A DNA stretch of 64,000 nucleotides. It comes from Ancrocorticia sp039812645 (GTDB lineage Bacteria > Actinomycetota > Actinomycetes > Actinomycetales > Actinomycetaceae). The translations under genes were made by a program, and so were the position numbers. The first letter of the stretch is position 1. The number at the start of each line of letters is the position of its first letter. The notes under the pieces were generated by a model. That model was given only the letters and a program-made list of their open reading frames with translations, made no database searches and was not told the DNA's origin. Positions 41,429 through 49,932 of the stretch are shown here, piece by piece. Where the stretch lies: positions 1 to 64,000 of the forward strand of contig JBDIAV010000009.1 of NCBI GenBank assembly GCA_039812645.1. Reading direction: 5' to 3'.

Positions 41429-42289
41429 TCACCCGGCGGCGTAAAGCTCGGTCACCGCACTGACCAGGTCATCCAACCCCGCGGGCCGATGGTCACGCCA
41501 CCAGATGAGGCGCACCGGAATGCGTGGCCCATCCTTGATCGGCCGGTAGGTGATCTCCGGCCGCGGATGATGGTGCGCCGTCGCCTCCGACGTGGTTCCC
41601 ACTCCCCGACCGGCCGCGATGAGATCAAACCATGCATCCGCATTCGGCGCCTCGATGGTCTGAATCGGCTGGGTCTGCGCACCCCACAGCTGACTGCGCG
41701 TCGTCCCTACCCGCAGATCAACAACAACGGTGCGCTCCGCAATCTCCGCCATCGCCAGCTGGCGCCGCCTCGCCCACTGCGCATCGTCACTTGAGTACGC
41801 GGCCATCCGTTTCTCCAATCCGACGACGACGGATTCGAAGCGCTTCTCGTCCACCGGAATTCGGACGACGGCGACGTCGCACACGCCTTCAGCCAAACCT
41901 GCTGTCGGTGAGTCATAACGGACCAATTCCAGATCGATGGCTTCGTGGGTGCTCGCCCAGTCTCGTTGCAGGCGCGCCGTGTGTTTCCCCAGCGCAGCCC
42001 AGGCATAGCCGAGCCGCAGTGTGCCGTGGCGGTCCGAGAGAAACTCGTCAAATCTTGCGGCTTCGGCGAGAACGCGCCGAGCGTACGGAAGGACCTGTTG
42101 CCCGGTTCGGGTTAACTCACAACCGCGCGGTACTCGCCGCAGGAGCAGATCACCCACCTTCTTCTCCAAGTGCGCGATGGTTCGCGAGACCGCAGCCTGG
42201 GAGACGTAAAGCTGCGAGGCGGCTTCCGTGAACGATCCGGCGTCAGCTACAGCGACGAAGAAGCGCAGTTCCCGTAAATCCCAATCCAT
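41429..42289 (-). CDS. LysR family transcriptional regulator
   Basis: A 286-residue regulator: HTH LRELRFFVAVADAGSFTEAASQLYVSQAAVSRTIAHLEKKVG at the N-terminus, then an effector domain starting HGTLRLGYAWAAL. It is divergent from an EamA exporter gene and is likely its activator. ATG 42289 puts the HTH at the expected distance; a start 11 codons upstream is possible. No ribosome site is clear. Inducer unknown; amino acids or related metabolites are typical for LysR-EamA pairs. Confidence 0.92.
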   Translation of the reverse strand: MDWDLRELRFFVAVADAGSFTEAASQLYVSQAAVSRTIAHLEKKVGDLLLRRVPRGCELTRTGQQVLPYARRVLAEAARFDEFLSDRHGTLRLGYAWAALGKHTARLQRDWASTHEAIDLELVRYDSPTAGLAEGVCDVAVVRIPVDEKRFESVVVGLEKRMAAYSSDDAQWARRRQLAMAEIAERTVVVDLRVGTTRSQLWGAQTQPIQTIEAPNADAWFDLIAAGRGVGTTSEATAHHHPRPEITYRPIKDGPRIPVRLIWWRDHRPAGLDDLVSAVTELYAAG

Positions 42290-42297
42290 AACCAAAG

Positions 42298-42310
42298 CGT
42301 ATGGCATACG
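42298..42310. promoter_or_regulatory. Short palindrome in the LysR-EamA divergent promoter
   Basis: CGTATG and CATACG flank a single G, nine bases before the LysR start codon. It may be part of a LysR site but does not show a clear T-N11-A core. Confidence 0.3.
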
Positions 42311-42340
42311 TAAAAGATGCACTAGGTTTATGGCTAGAGC

Positions 42341-43375
42341 ATGGTTTTACTTGATCGTATGAGTAGAGCATGCAGGACAGCTGGGGTGACTCAGGGAGCT
42401 GGGCAGGGTGACGCGACCAACCTCCCCGAATCTGGAAACAACATGGGGAATGCAGACTCCTTGGCGAGGGTCGGTACTCCGGTGATTCAATCCGCTCCAG
42501 ACACAAACGATGGCGTGTCCAGCAAGGAGATGTCAGCTCAATCACGGCTCCGCACTGGGATTGCACTCATGCTCTCCAGCTCCATCTCCAACCAGGTGGG
42601 GGCGTCCTTCGGCGCCATGGCTTTCTCCTCGATCGGACCCATGGGCGTTGTGGCGATCCGCCAGTTCATCACCGCAGCGGTGCTCCTACCGCTCGTCCGG
42701 CCAAGGTTTCGTGGGCTGGGCTCGAAACGGTGGTTGCTGGTGACTGGGCTCGCCGTCGTCTTCAGTGTCATGAATCTCTGCCTGTATGCCGCGGTCGAAC
42801 GAATCGGTCTCGGACTCGCGGTGACGTTGGAGTTCCTTGGGCCGTTGGCAGTTGCCATTGCTAGCTCGCGCCGCCGCCTCGACTTCGGGTGTGCTCTACT
42901 TGCCGGAATCGGAGTGGTGGTGCTGACAAATCCTGGGCCGAGCGCCGACGTCGTCGGAATATCTCTCGCCCTGATCGCCGCGACCGCGTGGGGCTGCTAC
43001 ATCCTTCTCAACAGATCTATTGGGGCGCAGTTGCCAGGATTGGAGGGAACCGCGTTGGCGAGCGGCATCTCAGCCATGGTGTGGATTCCCGTGGCGGCAT
43101 GGTGGTTCACGACCCACGAGGTGACCATAACGGCGCTCGGACTGGCGGCCACCTGCGGCGTTCTCTCCTCGATCGTTCCCTACGTCGCCGATCTTTCCGC
43201 GTTGCGTTACGTTCCGGCCCATGTGTTCGGGACCTTCACCAGCGTCAATCCCGTGTGGGCTGCGTTGGCGGGGTGGCTACTTCTCGGGCAAATACTGGAG
43301 GTCAACGAGTGGGTAGGGATCGCGCTCATTGTGGCGAGCAACGCCGTGGTGGTGTGGAGAAGCCGAGCACGCTAA
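42341..43375 (+). CDS. EamA/RhtA-type drug-metabolite exporter
   Basis: Up to 344 residues, with ten membrane helices in two EamA repeats. Recognisable are SNQVGASFGAMAFSSIGPMGVVAIRQFITA, LCLYAAVERIGLGLAVTLEFLGPLAVA, and the closing LSALRYVPAHVFGTFTSVNPVWAALAGWLLLGQIL, the pattern of RhtA-type threonine/homoserine exporters. The true start is uncertain: residues 1-63 of the longest frame are hydrophilic and unlike the family, and no start has a well-placed ribosome site. It is divergent from the LysR gene. Confidence 0.88.
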   Translation: MVLLDRMSRACRTAGVTQGAGQGDATNLPESGNNMGNADSLARVGTPVIQSAPDTNDGVSSKEMSAQSRLRTGIALMLSSSISNQVGASFGAMAFSSIGPMGVVAIRQFITAAVLLPLVRPRFRGLGSKRWLLVTGLAVVFSVMNLCLYAAVERIGLGLAVTLEFLGPLAVAIASSRRRLDFGCALLAGIGVVVLTNPGPSADVVGISLALIAATAWGCYILLNRSIGAQLPGLEGTALASGISAMVWIPVAAWWFTTHEVTITALGLAATCGVLSSIVPYVADLSALRYVPAHVFGTFTSVNPVWAALAGWLLLGQILEVNEWVGIALIVASNAVVVWRSRAR

Positions 43376-43509
43376 CACTGGGATCATCCCCACAGGTCAA
43401 CTCATTGATTCCATATATCCCAAGTGGAATACTCGACGTGGAACATATGCAGTTTCCAGGCTCCCTGCTGCGGAAAGCAAAGGCACACTGTCATCGGGAA
43501 AGGACTGAC

Positions 43510-44178
43510 ATGGCACGGCGAGATATTACTCCCCTAGGCATCACCGCCCTAGCTCTCCTCGAAGAACTGGGAGAGTCCTATCCCTACGAGATGTACCAAG
43601 TGCTGCTCAAGCGCTCCGCGGATCACGTAGTCAAACTGAGCACCGGAACCCTCTACCACACCATCGATCGACTCGCCGAACGCGGGCTCGTACGCCCCAC
43701 CTGCACCGAACGCCACGGCAATCGCCCAGAGCGCACTGCCTATGAGATCACCCCCGAAGGGATTGAAGCACTGCGCAATCGCGTCACCGATCTGCTGGCA
43801 CATCCGCCTGAGGAGTACCCGGTGTTCCCCGTCGTCGTCGGCGAAATTCATCACCTCTCCCCAGATGCTGCCGTGAATCTGCTGGAACGGCGGGCCAAAC
43901 AACTCCAGGCAGCTCGAGAACCGCTGATGGAACGCCTTGATGGCGCACACAGAAGGGGCGTCGCGCGGCGTTTCCTTCTCGGCGCCGATTACATGCTCTC
44001 GCAACTGGATGCCAATCTTGCGTGGACCCACAACCTCATTCACGACATCACATCCGGCGCACTCGACTGGGACACGCTGAACACTCCCACTGCGGCCGTC
44101 GCTCAAAATGCCGCCGTCGCTCCCGGCCGGGATACTACCGGCCAGAATCCCTCTGCTCTTTCCGAGGACAACCAATGA
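43510..44178 (+). CDS. PadR family transcriptional regulator
   Basis: A 222-residue regulator. The winged helix is ITALALLEELGESYPYEMYQVLLKRSADHVVKLSTGTLYHTIDRLAERGLVRP with the following wing in RTAYEITPEG. The C-terminal helical dimerisation part (LLERRAKQLQAAREPLMERLDG) is of the longer PadR-s1/Vir type. GAAAGGA precedes ATG 43510. Its stop overlaps the MFS start (ATGA), so regulator and efflux pump form one operon; PadR proteins usually repress such pumps until a drug binds. Confidence 0.92.
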   Translation: MARRDITPLGITALALLEELGESYPYEMYQVLLKRSADHVVKLSTGTLYHTIDRLAERGLVRPTCTERHGNRPERTAYEITPEGIEALRNRVTDLLAHPPEEYPVFPVVVGEIHHLSPDAAVNLLERRAKQLQAAREPLMERLDGAHRRGVARRFLLGADYMLSQLDANLAWTHNLIHDITSGALDWDTLNTPTAAVAQNAAVAPGRDTTGQNPSALSEDNQ

Positions 44179-45698
44179 ACGCTACAGTCTCCGCCGCACA
44201 CTCCGGCCAACCACGCTCCGGCACCCCAACCCCGGCTGCCGAACGCAACCCCTGGATCACACTTTGGGTGATGATTATCGGGTTCTTTATGATGCTCCTC
44301 GACACAACGATCGTCGCGGTCGCCAATCCGAGTATTCAGGAGGGTCTCGGGGTCGACGTCGGCGCCGTCATCTGGGTGACCTCCGCCTACCTCCTCGCCT
44401 ACTCCGTTCCGATGCTCATTGCCGGGCGCATGGGCGACCGCTTCGGCCCGCGCAACATCTACCTCATCGGACTACTCATCTTCACACTCGCCTCCCTATG
44501 GTGTGGGCTCTCACCGCGCATGCCCGGAAGCCCAATCGGGAGCCTTATCACGGCCCGTGCGGTGCAGGGCATTGGAGCTGGGCTCATGAGCCCGCAGACC
44601 ATGGCCGTCATTCAACGCATCTTCCCACCCGCGCGACGCGGCGGCGCCATGGCGATCTGGGGCGCTGTCTCCGGTGTGGCAACCCTCGTGGGTCCAGTGC
44701 TTGGAGGACTGCTTGTTGACGCTTTCGGATGGGAATGGATCTTCTTCGTCAACGTTCCCATCGGCATCATCGGACTTATCCTGGGATGGATCTACATCCC
44801 CAAGCTCGAAACTCATAGCCACCGATTCGACTGGTTTGGAGTGGTCATGTCCGCCGTCGGAGTGTTTTTCCTTGTCTTTGGCGTGCAGGAGGGTAACTCA
44901 CACGACTGGAACGGGTGGGTCATTGCCTCAATCGTCTTCGGACTCGTCACCCTCGCAGGTTTTATCGCCTGGCAACGCGCGGGCAAGGTGGAACCACTTA
45001 TGCCGCTCAGCCTTTTCAAGGACCGCAACTTCTCCGTCTCCACCGGTGCCACCTTCCTGGTTGGACTCTCTGTCACCGCGATGTCAATCCCGCTTTATTA
45101 CTACTTCCAGGTGGTGCGCGGACTCAATCCGACGTACTCCGCACTTATGACGCTGCCCGCTCCGGTTCTCAGCATCCTGCTCGCGCCTCTGGCTGGCAAG
45201 CTCATTGATCGGGTGCACCCACGCTTGCTCGCCGTGCCCGGTCTTGCCTTCGCATCGCTCGGTCTGTGGCTCTACGTATTCATGACCAAGGCCGATATCG
45301 CGTGGGGCTGGCTCATGATTCCGTCGGTCGTGTTCGGACTTGGAAACGCCTTCATGTGGGGGCCGCTGAGCACCACCTCGACGCGCAACCTACCGCCGCA
45401 AGTAGCCGGTGCGGCCTCCGGCGTGTACAACACTGGGCGCCAACTTGGCAGCGTCATTGGGTCAGCCGCCATTGCCTCCCTCGTGACGGCGCGGCTAACC
45501 CATTATCTGCCGGGGGTCTCGCAGGAGTTCTCGCAGTCATCCGGCGGGGCCGGTATACCCACCGAAATCGCGGAACGATTCACCAGCGCCATGACGGATT
45601 CCCTCATGATGCCAGCTATCGGCCTACTCGCCGCCGCCGCGGTGGCAAGTTTCCTCATCACGCCGCGCACCCAACAGGCGCGGGGGCAAAAGGAGTAG
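44175..45698 (+). CDS. DHA2-family (14-helix) MFS multidrug transporter
   Basis: A 507-residue EmrB/QacA-type antiporter. The first helix region LWVMIIGFFMMLLDTTIVAVANPSI carries motif D1, GRMGDRFGPRNIYLIG is motif A, and GAVSGVATLVGPVLGGLLVDAFGWEWIFFVNVPIGI is motif C, specific for antiporters. Fourteen helices are consistent with the length. It exports drugs or metabolites by proton exchange. It is translationally coupled to the upstream PadR gene. Confidence 0.94.
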   Translation: MNATVSAAHSGQPRSGTPTPAAERNPWITLWVMIIGFFMMLLDTTIVAVANPSIQEGLGVDVGAVIWVTSAYLLAYSVPMLIAGRMGDRFGPRNIYLIGLLIFTLASLWCGLSPRMPGSPIGSLITARAVQGIGAGLMSPQTMAVIQRIFPPARRGGAMAIWGAVSGVATLVGPVLGGLLVDAFGWEWIFFVNVPIGIIGLILGWIYIPKLETHSHRFDWFGVVMSAVGVFFLVFGVQEGNSHDWNGWVIASIVFGLVTLAGFIAWQRAGKVEPLMPLSLFKDRNFSVSTGATFLVGLSVTAMSIPLYYYFQVVRGLNPTYSALMTLPAPVLSILLAPLAGKLIDRVHPRLLAVPGLAFASLGLWLYVFMTKADIAWGWLMIPSVVFGLGNAFMWGPLSTTSTRNLPPQVAGAASGVYNTGRQLGSVIGSAAIASLVTARLTHYLPGVSQEFSQSSGGAGIPTEIAERFTSAMTDSLMMPAIGLLAAAAVASFLITPRTQQARGQKE

Positions 45699-45777
45699 CT
45701 GCAGAGGTTGATGCGGACGGAAGTCTCACCATACTTCGGGGAGATCCGTGGTGGTCAAGGAAGGCGGAAACAAGTTT

Positions 45778-45803
45778 TAGTAGGTAGACTGATCTACCTA
45801 CTA
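45778..45803. promoter_or_regulatory. TetR operator palindrome
   Basis: Arms TAGTAGGTAGA and TCTACCTACTA, perfect over 11 bp around CTGA, end ten bases before the TetR start and lie against its GGAGG site. The position points to autorepression of the TetR-EamA operon. Confidence 0.8.
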
Positions 45804-45812
45804 GGAGGTGAC

Positions 45813-46601
45813 ATGACGTCTTCATCAACTTCGGCTGACTCGAACTCGGCGACCGCAGATACTTCGTCCACGTCAGTCATGTCGAAAACGACTCGGCGAT
45901 CCGCGCGCTCGCGGCTACTCGATGCCGCAGCAACCCTCTTCTATGCCGATGGCATGACAGCCACCGGGATTGACAAGATCACCGCCGAGGCAGGCGTTGC
46001 CCGCAAGAGCCTCTACAACAACTTCGCGTCGAAGGACGAGCTCATGCTCGCCTACATCGAGCGGCGCCACGAGGAGTGGTTGGAGCTGTATCAGAGGAGA
46101 CTGGAGGAAATCGGGACGGGAGTTGCTTCTCATACGGCAGAGGCTTCTACTTCGGGCATCGGGTCTTCTTCAACCACAGAGCTCTCTTCCATTTCAGAAG
46201 TGACAGGGGTCGCCACAGCGGAAAAAGATGGAAAAGCTGTCACCCTACTCGGCGGAAAATCCGGGGTATTCGCCATTTTCGACGCCTATCTTGACCACGC
46301 CGAGGCCGCCTATCCCCACGGCTTCCGTGGATGCGGGCTCCTTAACGCCGCCGCCGAGCTGCCTGCTGGCACACCCGGACGTGAGGCCGTTCGCAGGCAC
46401 AAAGAGGAGGTGGAGTCGCTTCTCGTCGCACACCTGAAGGAAGCTGGCACACCAGATCCCCATGGCATGGCCGAACACCTCTCCTTCCTCCTTGAAGGCG
46501 CAATGAGTCGAGCTGGCCTAGAAGGGCAGCCGGACCGGATTCTACATGCCCGGAAACTCGCCGAGTCGCTGATGGAGTCTACGACGGAGGAGTCACGGTG
46601 A
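45813..46601 (+). CDS. TetR family transcriptional regulator
   Basis: A 262-residue regulator. After a 30-residue Ser/Thr-rich disordered start comes the HTH: SRLLDAAATLFYADGMTATGIDKITAEAGVARKSLYNNFASKDELMLAYIERR. The ligand domain contains a Ser/Thr-rich insert of about 50 residues (near residues 100-150) that breaks the usual helix order. GGAGG precedes ATG 45813 and the TGA overlaps the next gene's GTG. It likely represses its own operon through the palindrome at 45778. Confidence 0.92.
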   Translation: MTSSSTSADSNSATADTSSTSVMSKTTRRSARSRLLDAAATLFYADGMTATGIDKITAEAGVARKSLYNNFASKDELMLAYIERRHEEWLELYQRRLEEIGTGVASHTAEASTSGIGSSSTTELSSISEVTGVATAEKDGKAVTLLGGKSGVFAIFDAYLDHAEAAYPHGFRGCGLLNAAAELPAGTPGREAVRRHKEEVESLLVAHLKEAGTPDPHGMAEHLSFLLEGAMSRAGLEGQPDRILHARKLAESLMESTTEESR

Positions 46602-47653
46602 CCACAGATGACAGGGCTAAAGAAGCTGTTGTGAGGGCTAAAGGAACCACACACGCCTCCCGTCCTTCCCTAACTGATCGCGCAGCTTCTCTTACTGGCA
46701 TCACACCTTCCTCTGCTGACGTCACGACGAACATCTCAGCCCGCCAAGGATCGGCAACGGGAGGCGGACGACTCGCAGGAATCGCCGCCATCACCATGAC
46801 CTCCATTCTGTGGGGAACTACCGGCACCGCTGCCACATTTGCGCCAGCAGCTGGACCGCTCGCCATCGGGGCGGCAGCACTGGGAATCGGTGGACTGCTT
46901 CAGGCGGTCATTGCCCTCCCGTCACTGCGCAAAGCCTGGCCTGATCTACGGAAGCGGATCGGACTGGTAGTTCTGGGCGCCGTCGCCGTCGCCATCTATC
47001 CGCTGGCTTTCTACAGTTCAATGCACCTGGCGGGCGTGGCCATTGGGTCTGTGGTTTCGCTGGCATCGGCACCTCTCGCATCAGGTGTGCTGGAGCGAGC
47101 GGTCGAGGGTCACAGACTTAATCGATGGTGGATGATCTCGGCGGGCTTGGGCATCGTTGGGTCGATATTGCTATGTGTTTCTAAAATCAACGAACCAGCA
47201 TCTTCTCCCACAGCAACGGTTAGTGGTGTGGTGCTGGGGCTCGTCGCCGGGACGACATACGCCACTTACTCATGGGTGGCACATAGGCTGATGGCTGAAG
47301 GCATCAGCCGTGCAGCATCAATGGGAGCAGTATTCGGCGGTGGCGGCACACTTCTCATGCCGGTTCTCATCGTTACGGGCGCACCGCTCATCGCCACATC
47401 GCAGGCATTCCTCGTGGCCAGCTACATGGCACTTGTCCCCATGTTCATCGGGTATCTTCTCTTCGGCTACGGCCTCACCAAGGTTCCTGCCAGTACCGCG
47501 ACCACCATTACTCTGACGGAACCCGCGATCGCGGCGATCCTCGCGGTGGTGATCGTTGGCGAACGGCTCAACACGGTCGGTTGGGCGGGGCTAACGATCA
47601 TCGCCGCGGTTCTTCTCATCTTGGCGCTGGCGCCAGTCACGGCGGGCGAGTAG
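46598..47653 (+). CDS. EamA-family transporter
   Basis: A 351-residue protein. The first 55 residues are hydrophilic; then ten membrane helices follow with two EamA repeats (ITMTSILWGTTGTAATFAP; ALVPMFIGYLLFGYGLTKVPASTATTITLTEPAIAAILAVVIVGERL). GTG 46598 overlaps the TetR stop (GTGA). Cargo unknown; export of a metabolite or toxic compound sensed by the TetR protein is the likely role. Confidence 0.92.
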   Translation: MTTDDRAKEAVVRAKGTTHASRPSLTDRAASLTGITPSSADVTTNISARQGSATGGGRLAGIAAITMTSILWGTTGTAATFAPAAGPLAIGAAALGIGGLLQAVIALPSLRKAWPDLRKRIGLVVLGAVAVAIYPLAFYSSMHLAGVAIGSVVSLASAPLASGVLERAVEGHRLNRWWMISAGLGIVGSILLCVSKINEPASSPTATVSGVVLGLVAGTTYATYSWVAHRLMAEGISRAASMGAVFGGGGTLLMPVLIVTGAPLIATSQAFLVASYMALVPMFIGYLLFGYGLTKVPASTATTITLTEPAIAAILAVVIVGERLNTVGWAGLTIIAAVLLILALAPVTAGE

Positions 47654-48000
47654 GAAACCGCCAAACCATGGTCAAGGAACCGCAAACATCAGTATGTGCC
47701 GACAGAATTTTGCCTTCGCCAGAAAACTTCACCGCACATATTGCACACGTAGGTGGTCTGACGAGGTTGAAAACTCAATATAGTTTTTAGCTTCGAGCGG
47801 CGCCGTGACATGAAACTAGAAATGAGAGCCATAACCAGATTCCTACCGCGCAGGGGAACCAGACTGCTAGGGAACCAGACACCTAACAGAGAACTATCGG
47901 TGCACTGAAAAATAGCGTCGGAATCAGCATGGGCCTATGCACCACGTACAACCCGAGTCTCATAACGAAGCTATTTTGGCAACATTAACAGGCTGGGAAG
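47654..48000. other. Intergenic region between convergent EamA and ABC genes
   Basis: No gene is supported. On the minus strand about 47690-47770 reads as a possible short Cys-rich remnant (YVCNMCGEVFWRRQ) ending in a stop. Two GGGAACCAGAC copies lie near 47850-47880. The 68-bp repeat copy at 47905-47972 is listed separately. Confidence 0.4.
47905..47972 (+). repeat. Direct repeat copy A flanking the iron locus
   Basis: By hand alignment without gaps, 54 of 68 bases match copy B at 57981-58048. The longest shared blocks are AATCAGCATGGGCCT and CGAGTCTCAT. It lies 29 bases beyond the last gene of the leftward iron operon, in the same orientation as copy B. Confidence 0.75.
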
Positions 48001-49932
48001 TCAACCCGCCTGGCGGTTCTCACTCCACGCCTGCCACAGTTGGGCGTAGGCTCCACCGGCCACAACAAGCTGATCGTGCGAACCAACCTCCACAATCTGT
48101 CCGGCCTCCAGAACCACAACGCGGTCAGCGGCAGCTGCCTGACTGAGTCTGTGGGCAATGACGAGGGCAGCACGGCCACGAATGACAGTCTCGGCAGCTT
48201 GATCCAGCACGACGGTGTCCGCCGAGTCTGCCTCGGCAGTCGCCTCATCAAGAATCACCAGCTCAGGCTCAGCCAAGGCCAGTCTCGCAAGCGCAAGGTG
48301 TTGCGCATGCGCAGGTGAGAGCTGGTGTCCACCATTACCCACAATGGTATCGAGTCCGTCATGGAGTTCATCAAGCAGATAATCTGCGCCCGTCCGCCGC
48401 AGAGCCTCCATCAGCATCTCATCACTCGCATCCGGAGCCGCAAGTGAAAGATTTTCGCGCAAGGTTCCGGCGAACACATGGGTTTCCTGACTTACTGTCA
48501 TCACCCGCGAGGAGGGCACATGGCGCCGCAGGGTTCCACGAAGCGGGTCATGAACTCCCGCAATCAGGGACGCCAGCGTGGACTTCCCCGACCCAGTCGC
48601 ACCAACCACCGCCGTCACTTCCCCCGCCCGCAGTTCCAGCGTCACATCCCGCAACACCGGAGTATCGGCCCTGTAGGCAAAGTGAACGGATTCGAGCGCA
48701 ATAACAACATCCGTACTGCATGAGTTCTCCCGTGCGTGTAAGGATGAATGAGTCATGTGAGGCTGAGACTGGGCCTGAGGCCGCCCACCTGCACCCGCAC
48801 CTTCCTCACCCAAACCAACCTCACCAACGTGACCAGCATCTTTGTGACCGGCACCGCCGATTCCGACACGGCCACCACCAGTAACCTCACCGTCAGCGCC
48901 GATCACACCAACCAACCGTCCCAGCGAGGCCAGCGCCAGTTGCATATCGTCCATGACGTACATGAGCGCCCTGATAGGAGCCACAGTCCGCAGGAACAGT
49001 AACGCCGCCGCCGTCACCTCGCCCGTACTCGCTAAGCCTCGCGAGGCGAGCCATACTCCCACACCGAGCACCGTGAGCAGCCCAATTGCCTCGATCACGT
49101 TGAGCCGACCGAAGAGCCGATTTTGGATAATACGTGTGCGCATCGCCCATCGCACGGCCTGCCAAGTGACGTCCTCGACCTGCCTCAGAGTGCGCTTTTC
49201 AAGCCGGTGGGCAGAGACGGTGGGCATCTGCGTGAGTGTCCCAAGGATGCGTTGCCCCCGCCTCGATTGCACCACGCGGTTGCTCGCATACACAGACGGC
49301 GCCGTCCGCAGATACCACACCACAGTCCAGGCATAACCAGGAATAGTCAACGCCCAGCCAACAAGGAACCACAGATTCATTGCACCCAACCCCGTGGCAA
49401 CAAGCAGAACCGTAAACGCCGACACTGCCGCACGCGGCAGCACCTGCGGCAGTGTGCTGGATATTTGGGCAATATCGTCGGACGCACGGGTAACAAGATC
49501 CCCCGACCCCGCCGCCTCCACCGTACGTCGTGGCAGGTTGAGCGCAGCCTTGACGTACGCTTCGCGCAACTCGGCGATCAGCGTCTCGGACAGTTTGGCC
49601 AGCGCTGCGCCACCGGCCCACGCCAAGAGCCCCGACGCTACCGCCGCACCACCTAGACCCGCTAGCTGCCACCAGAACGACGTCGGCACGTGCCCACTTT
49701 CTGAGCTCCCACCGGCACCGCCACTGCCTACCTCCGCGATAACCGTGTCTACAAGGAACCCAAGAATCACCGGGAAGATGAGTCCAGCAGCCGCCTCCGC
49801 AAGGAAAAGCAAGAGAATGCCTGCTACTCGCATCCGTTTTCCGCGCAGCTCTCGCCACAGCCACACCATAACGGCGCGACCGGACGCCACAGGCAGGGCG
49901 TCACGACTTTCTATCGGAGAAGTTTCAGCCAT
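48001..49932 (-). CDS. ABC exporter-type half-transporter with intact ATP-binding motifs but degenerate signature
   Basis: A 643-residue half-transporter: six membrane helices (about residues 25-320), a Gly/His-rich linker, then a nucleotide-binding domain. Walker A GATGSGKST, Walker B LVILDEATAEAD and H-loop VIAHRL are intact, but the signature reads LSPAHAQ in place of LSGGQ. It overlaps the preceding half-transporter by eight bases and must pair with it. Exporter-fold pairs next to siderophore reductases in actinobacteria (IrtAB-type) import ferric siderophores; export is the other option. Confidence 0.9.
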   Translation of the reverse strand: MAETSPIESRDALPVASGRAVMVWLWRELRGKRMRVAGILLLFLAEAAAGLIFPVILGFLVDTVIAEVGSGGAGGSSESGHVPTSFWWQLAGLGGAAVASGLLAWAGGAALAKLSETLIAELREAYVKAALNLPRRTVEAAGSGDLVTRASDDIAQISSTLPQVLPRAAVSAFTVLLVATGLGAMNLWFLVGWALTIPGYAWTVVWYLRTAPSVYASNRVVQSRRGQRILGTLTQMPTVSAHRLEKRTLRQVEDVTWQAVRWAMRTRIIQNRLFGRLNVIEAIGLLTVLGVGVWLASRGLASTGEVTAAALLFLRTVAPIRALMYVMDDMQLALASLGRLVGVIGADGEVTGGGRVGIGGAGHKDAGHVGEVGLGEEGAGAGGRPQAQSQPHMTHSSLHARENSCSTDVVIALESVHFAYRADTPVLRDVTLELRAGEVTAVVGATGSGKSTLASLIAGVHDPLRGTLRRHVPSSRVMTVSQETHVFAGTLRENLSLAAPDASDEMLMEALRRTGADYLLDELHDGLDTIVGNGGHQLSPAHAQHLALARLALAEPELVILDEATAEADSADTVVLDQAAETVIRGRAALVIAHRLSQAAAADRVVVLEAGQIVEVGSHDQLVVAGGAYAQLWQAWSENRQAG

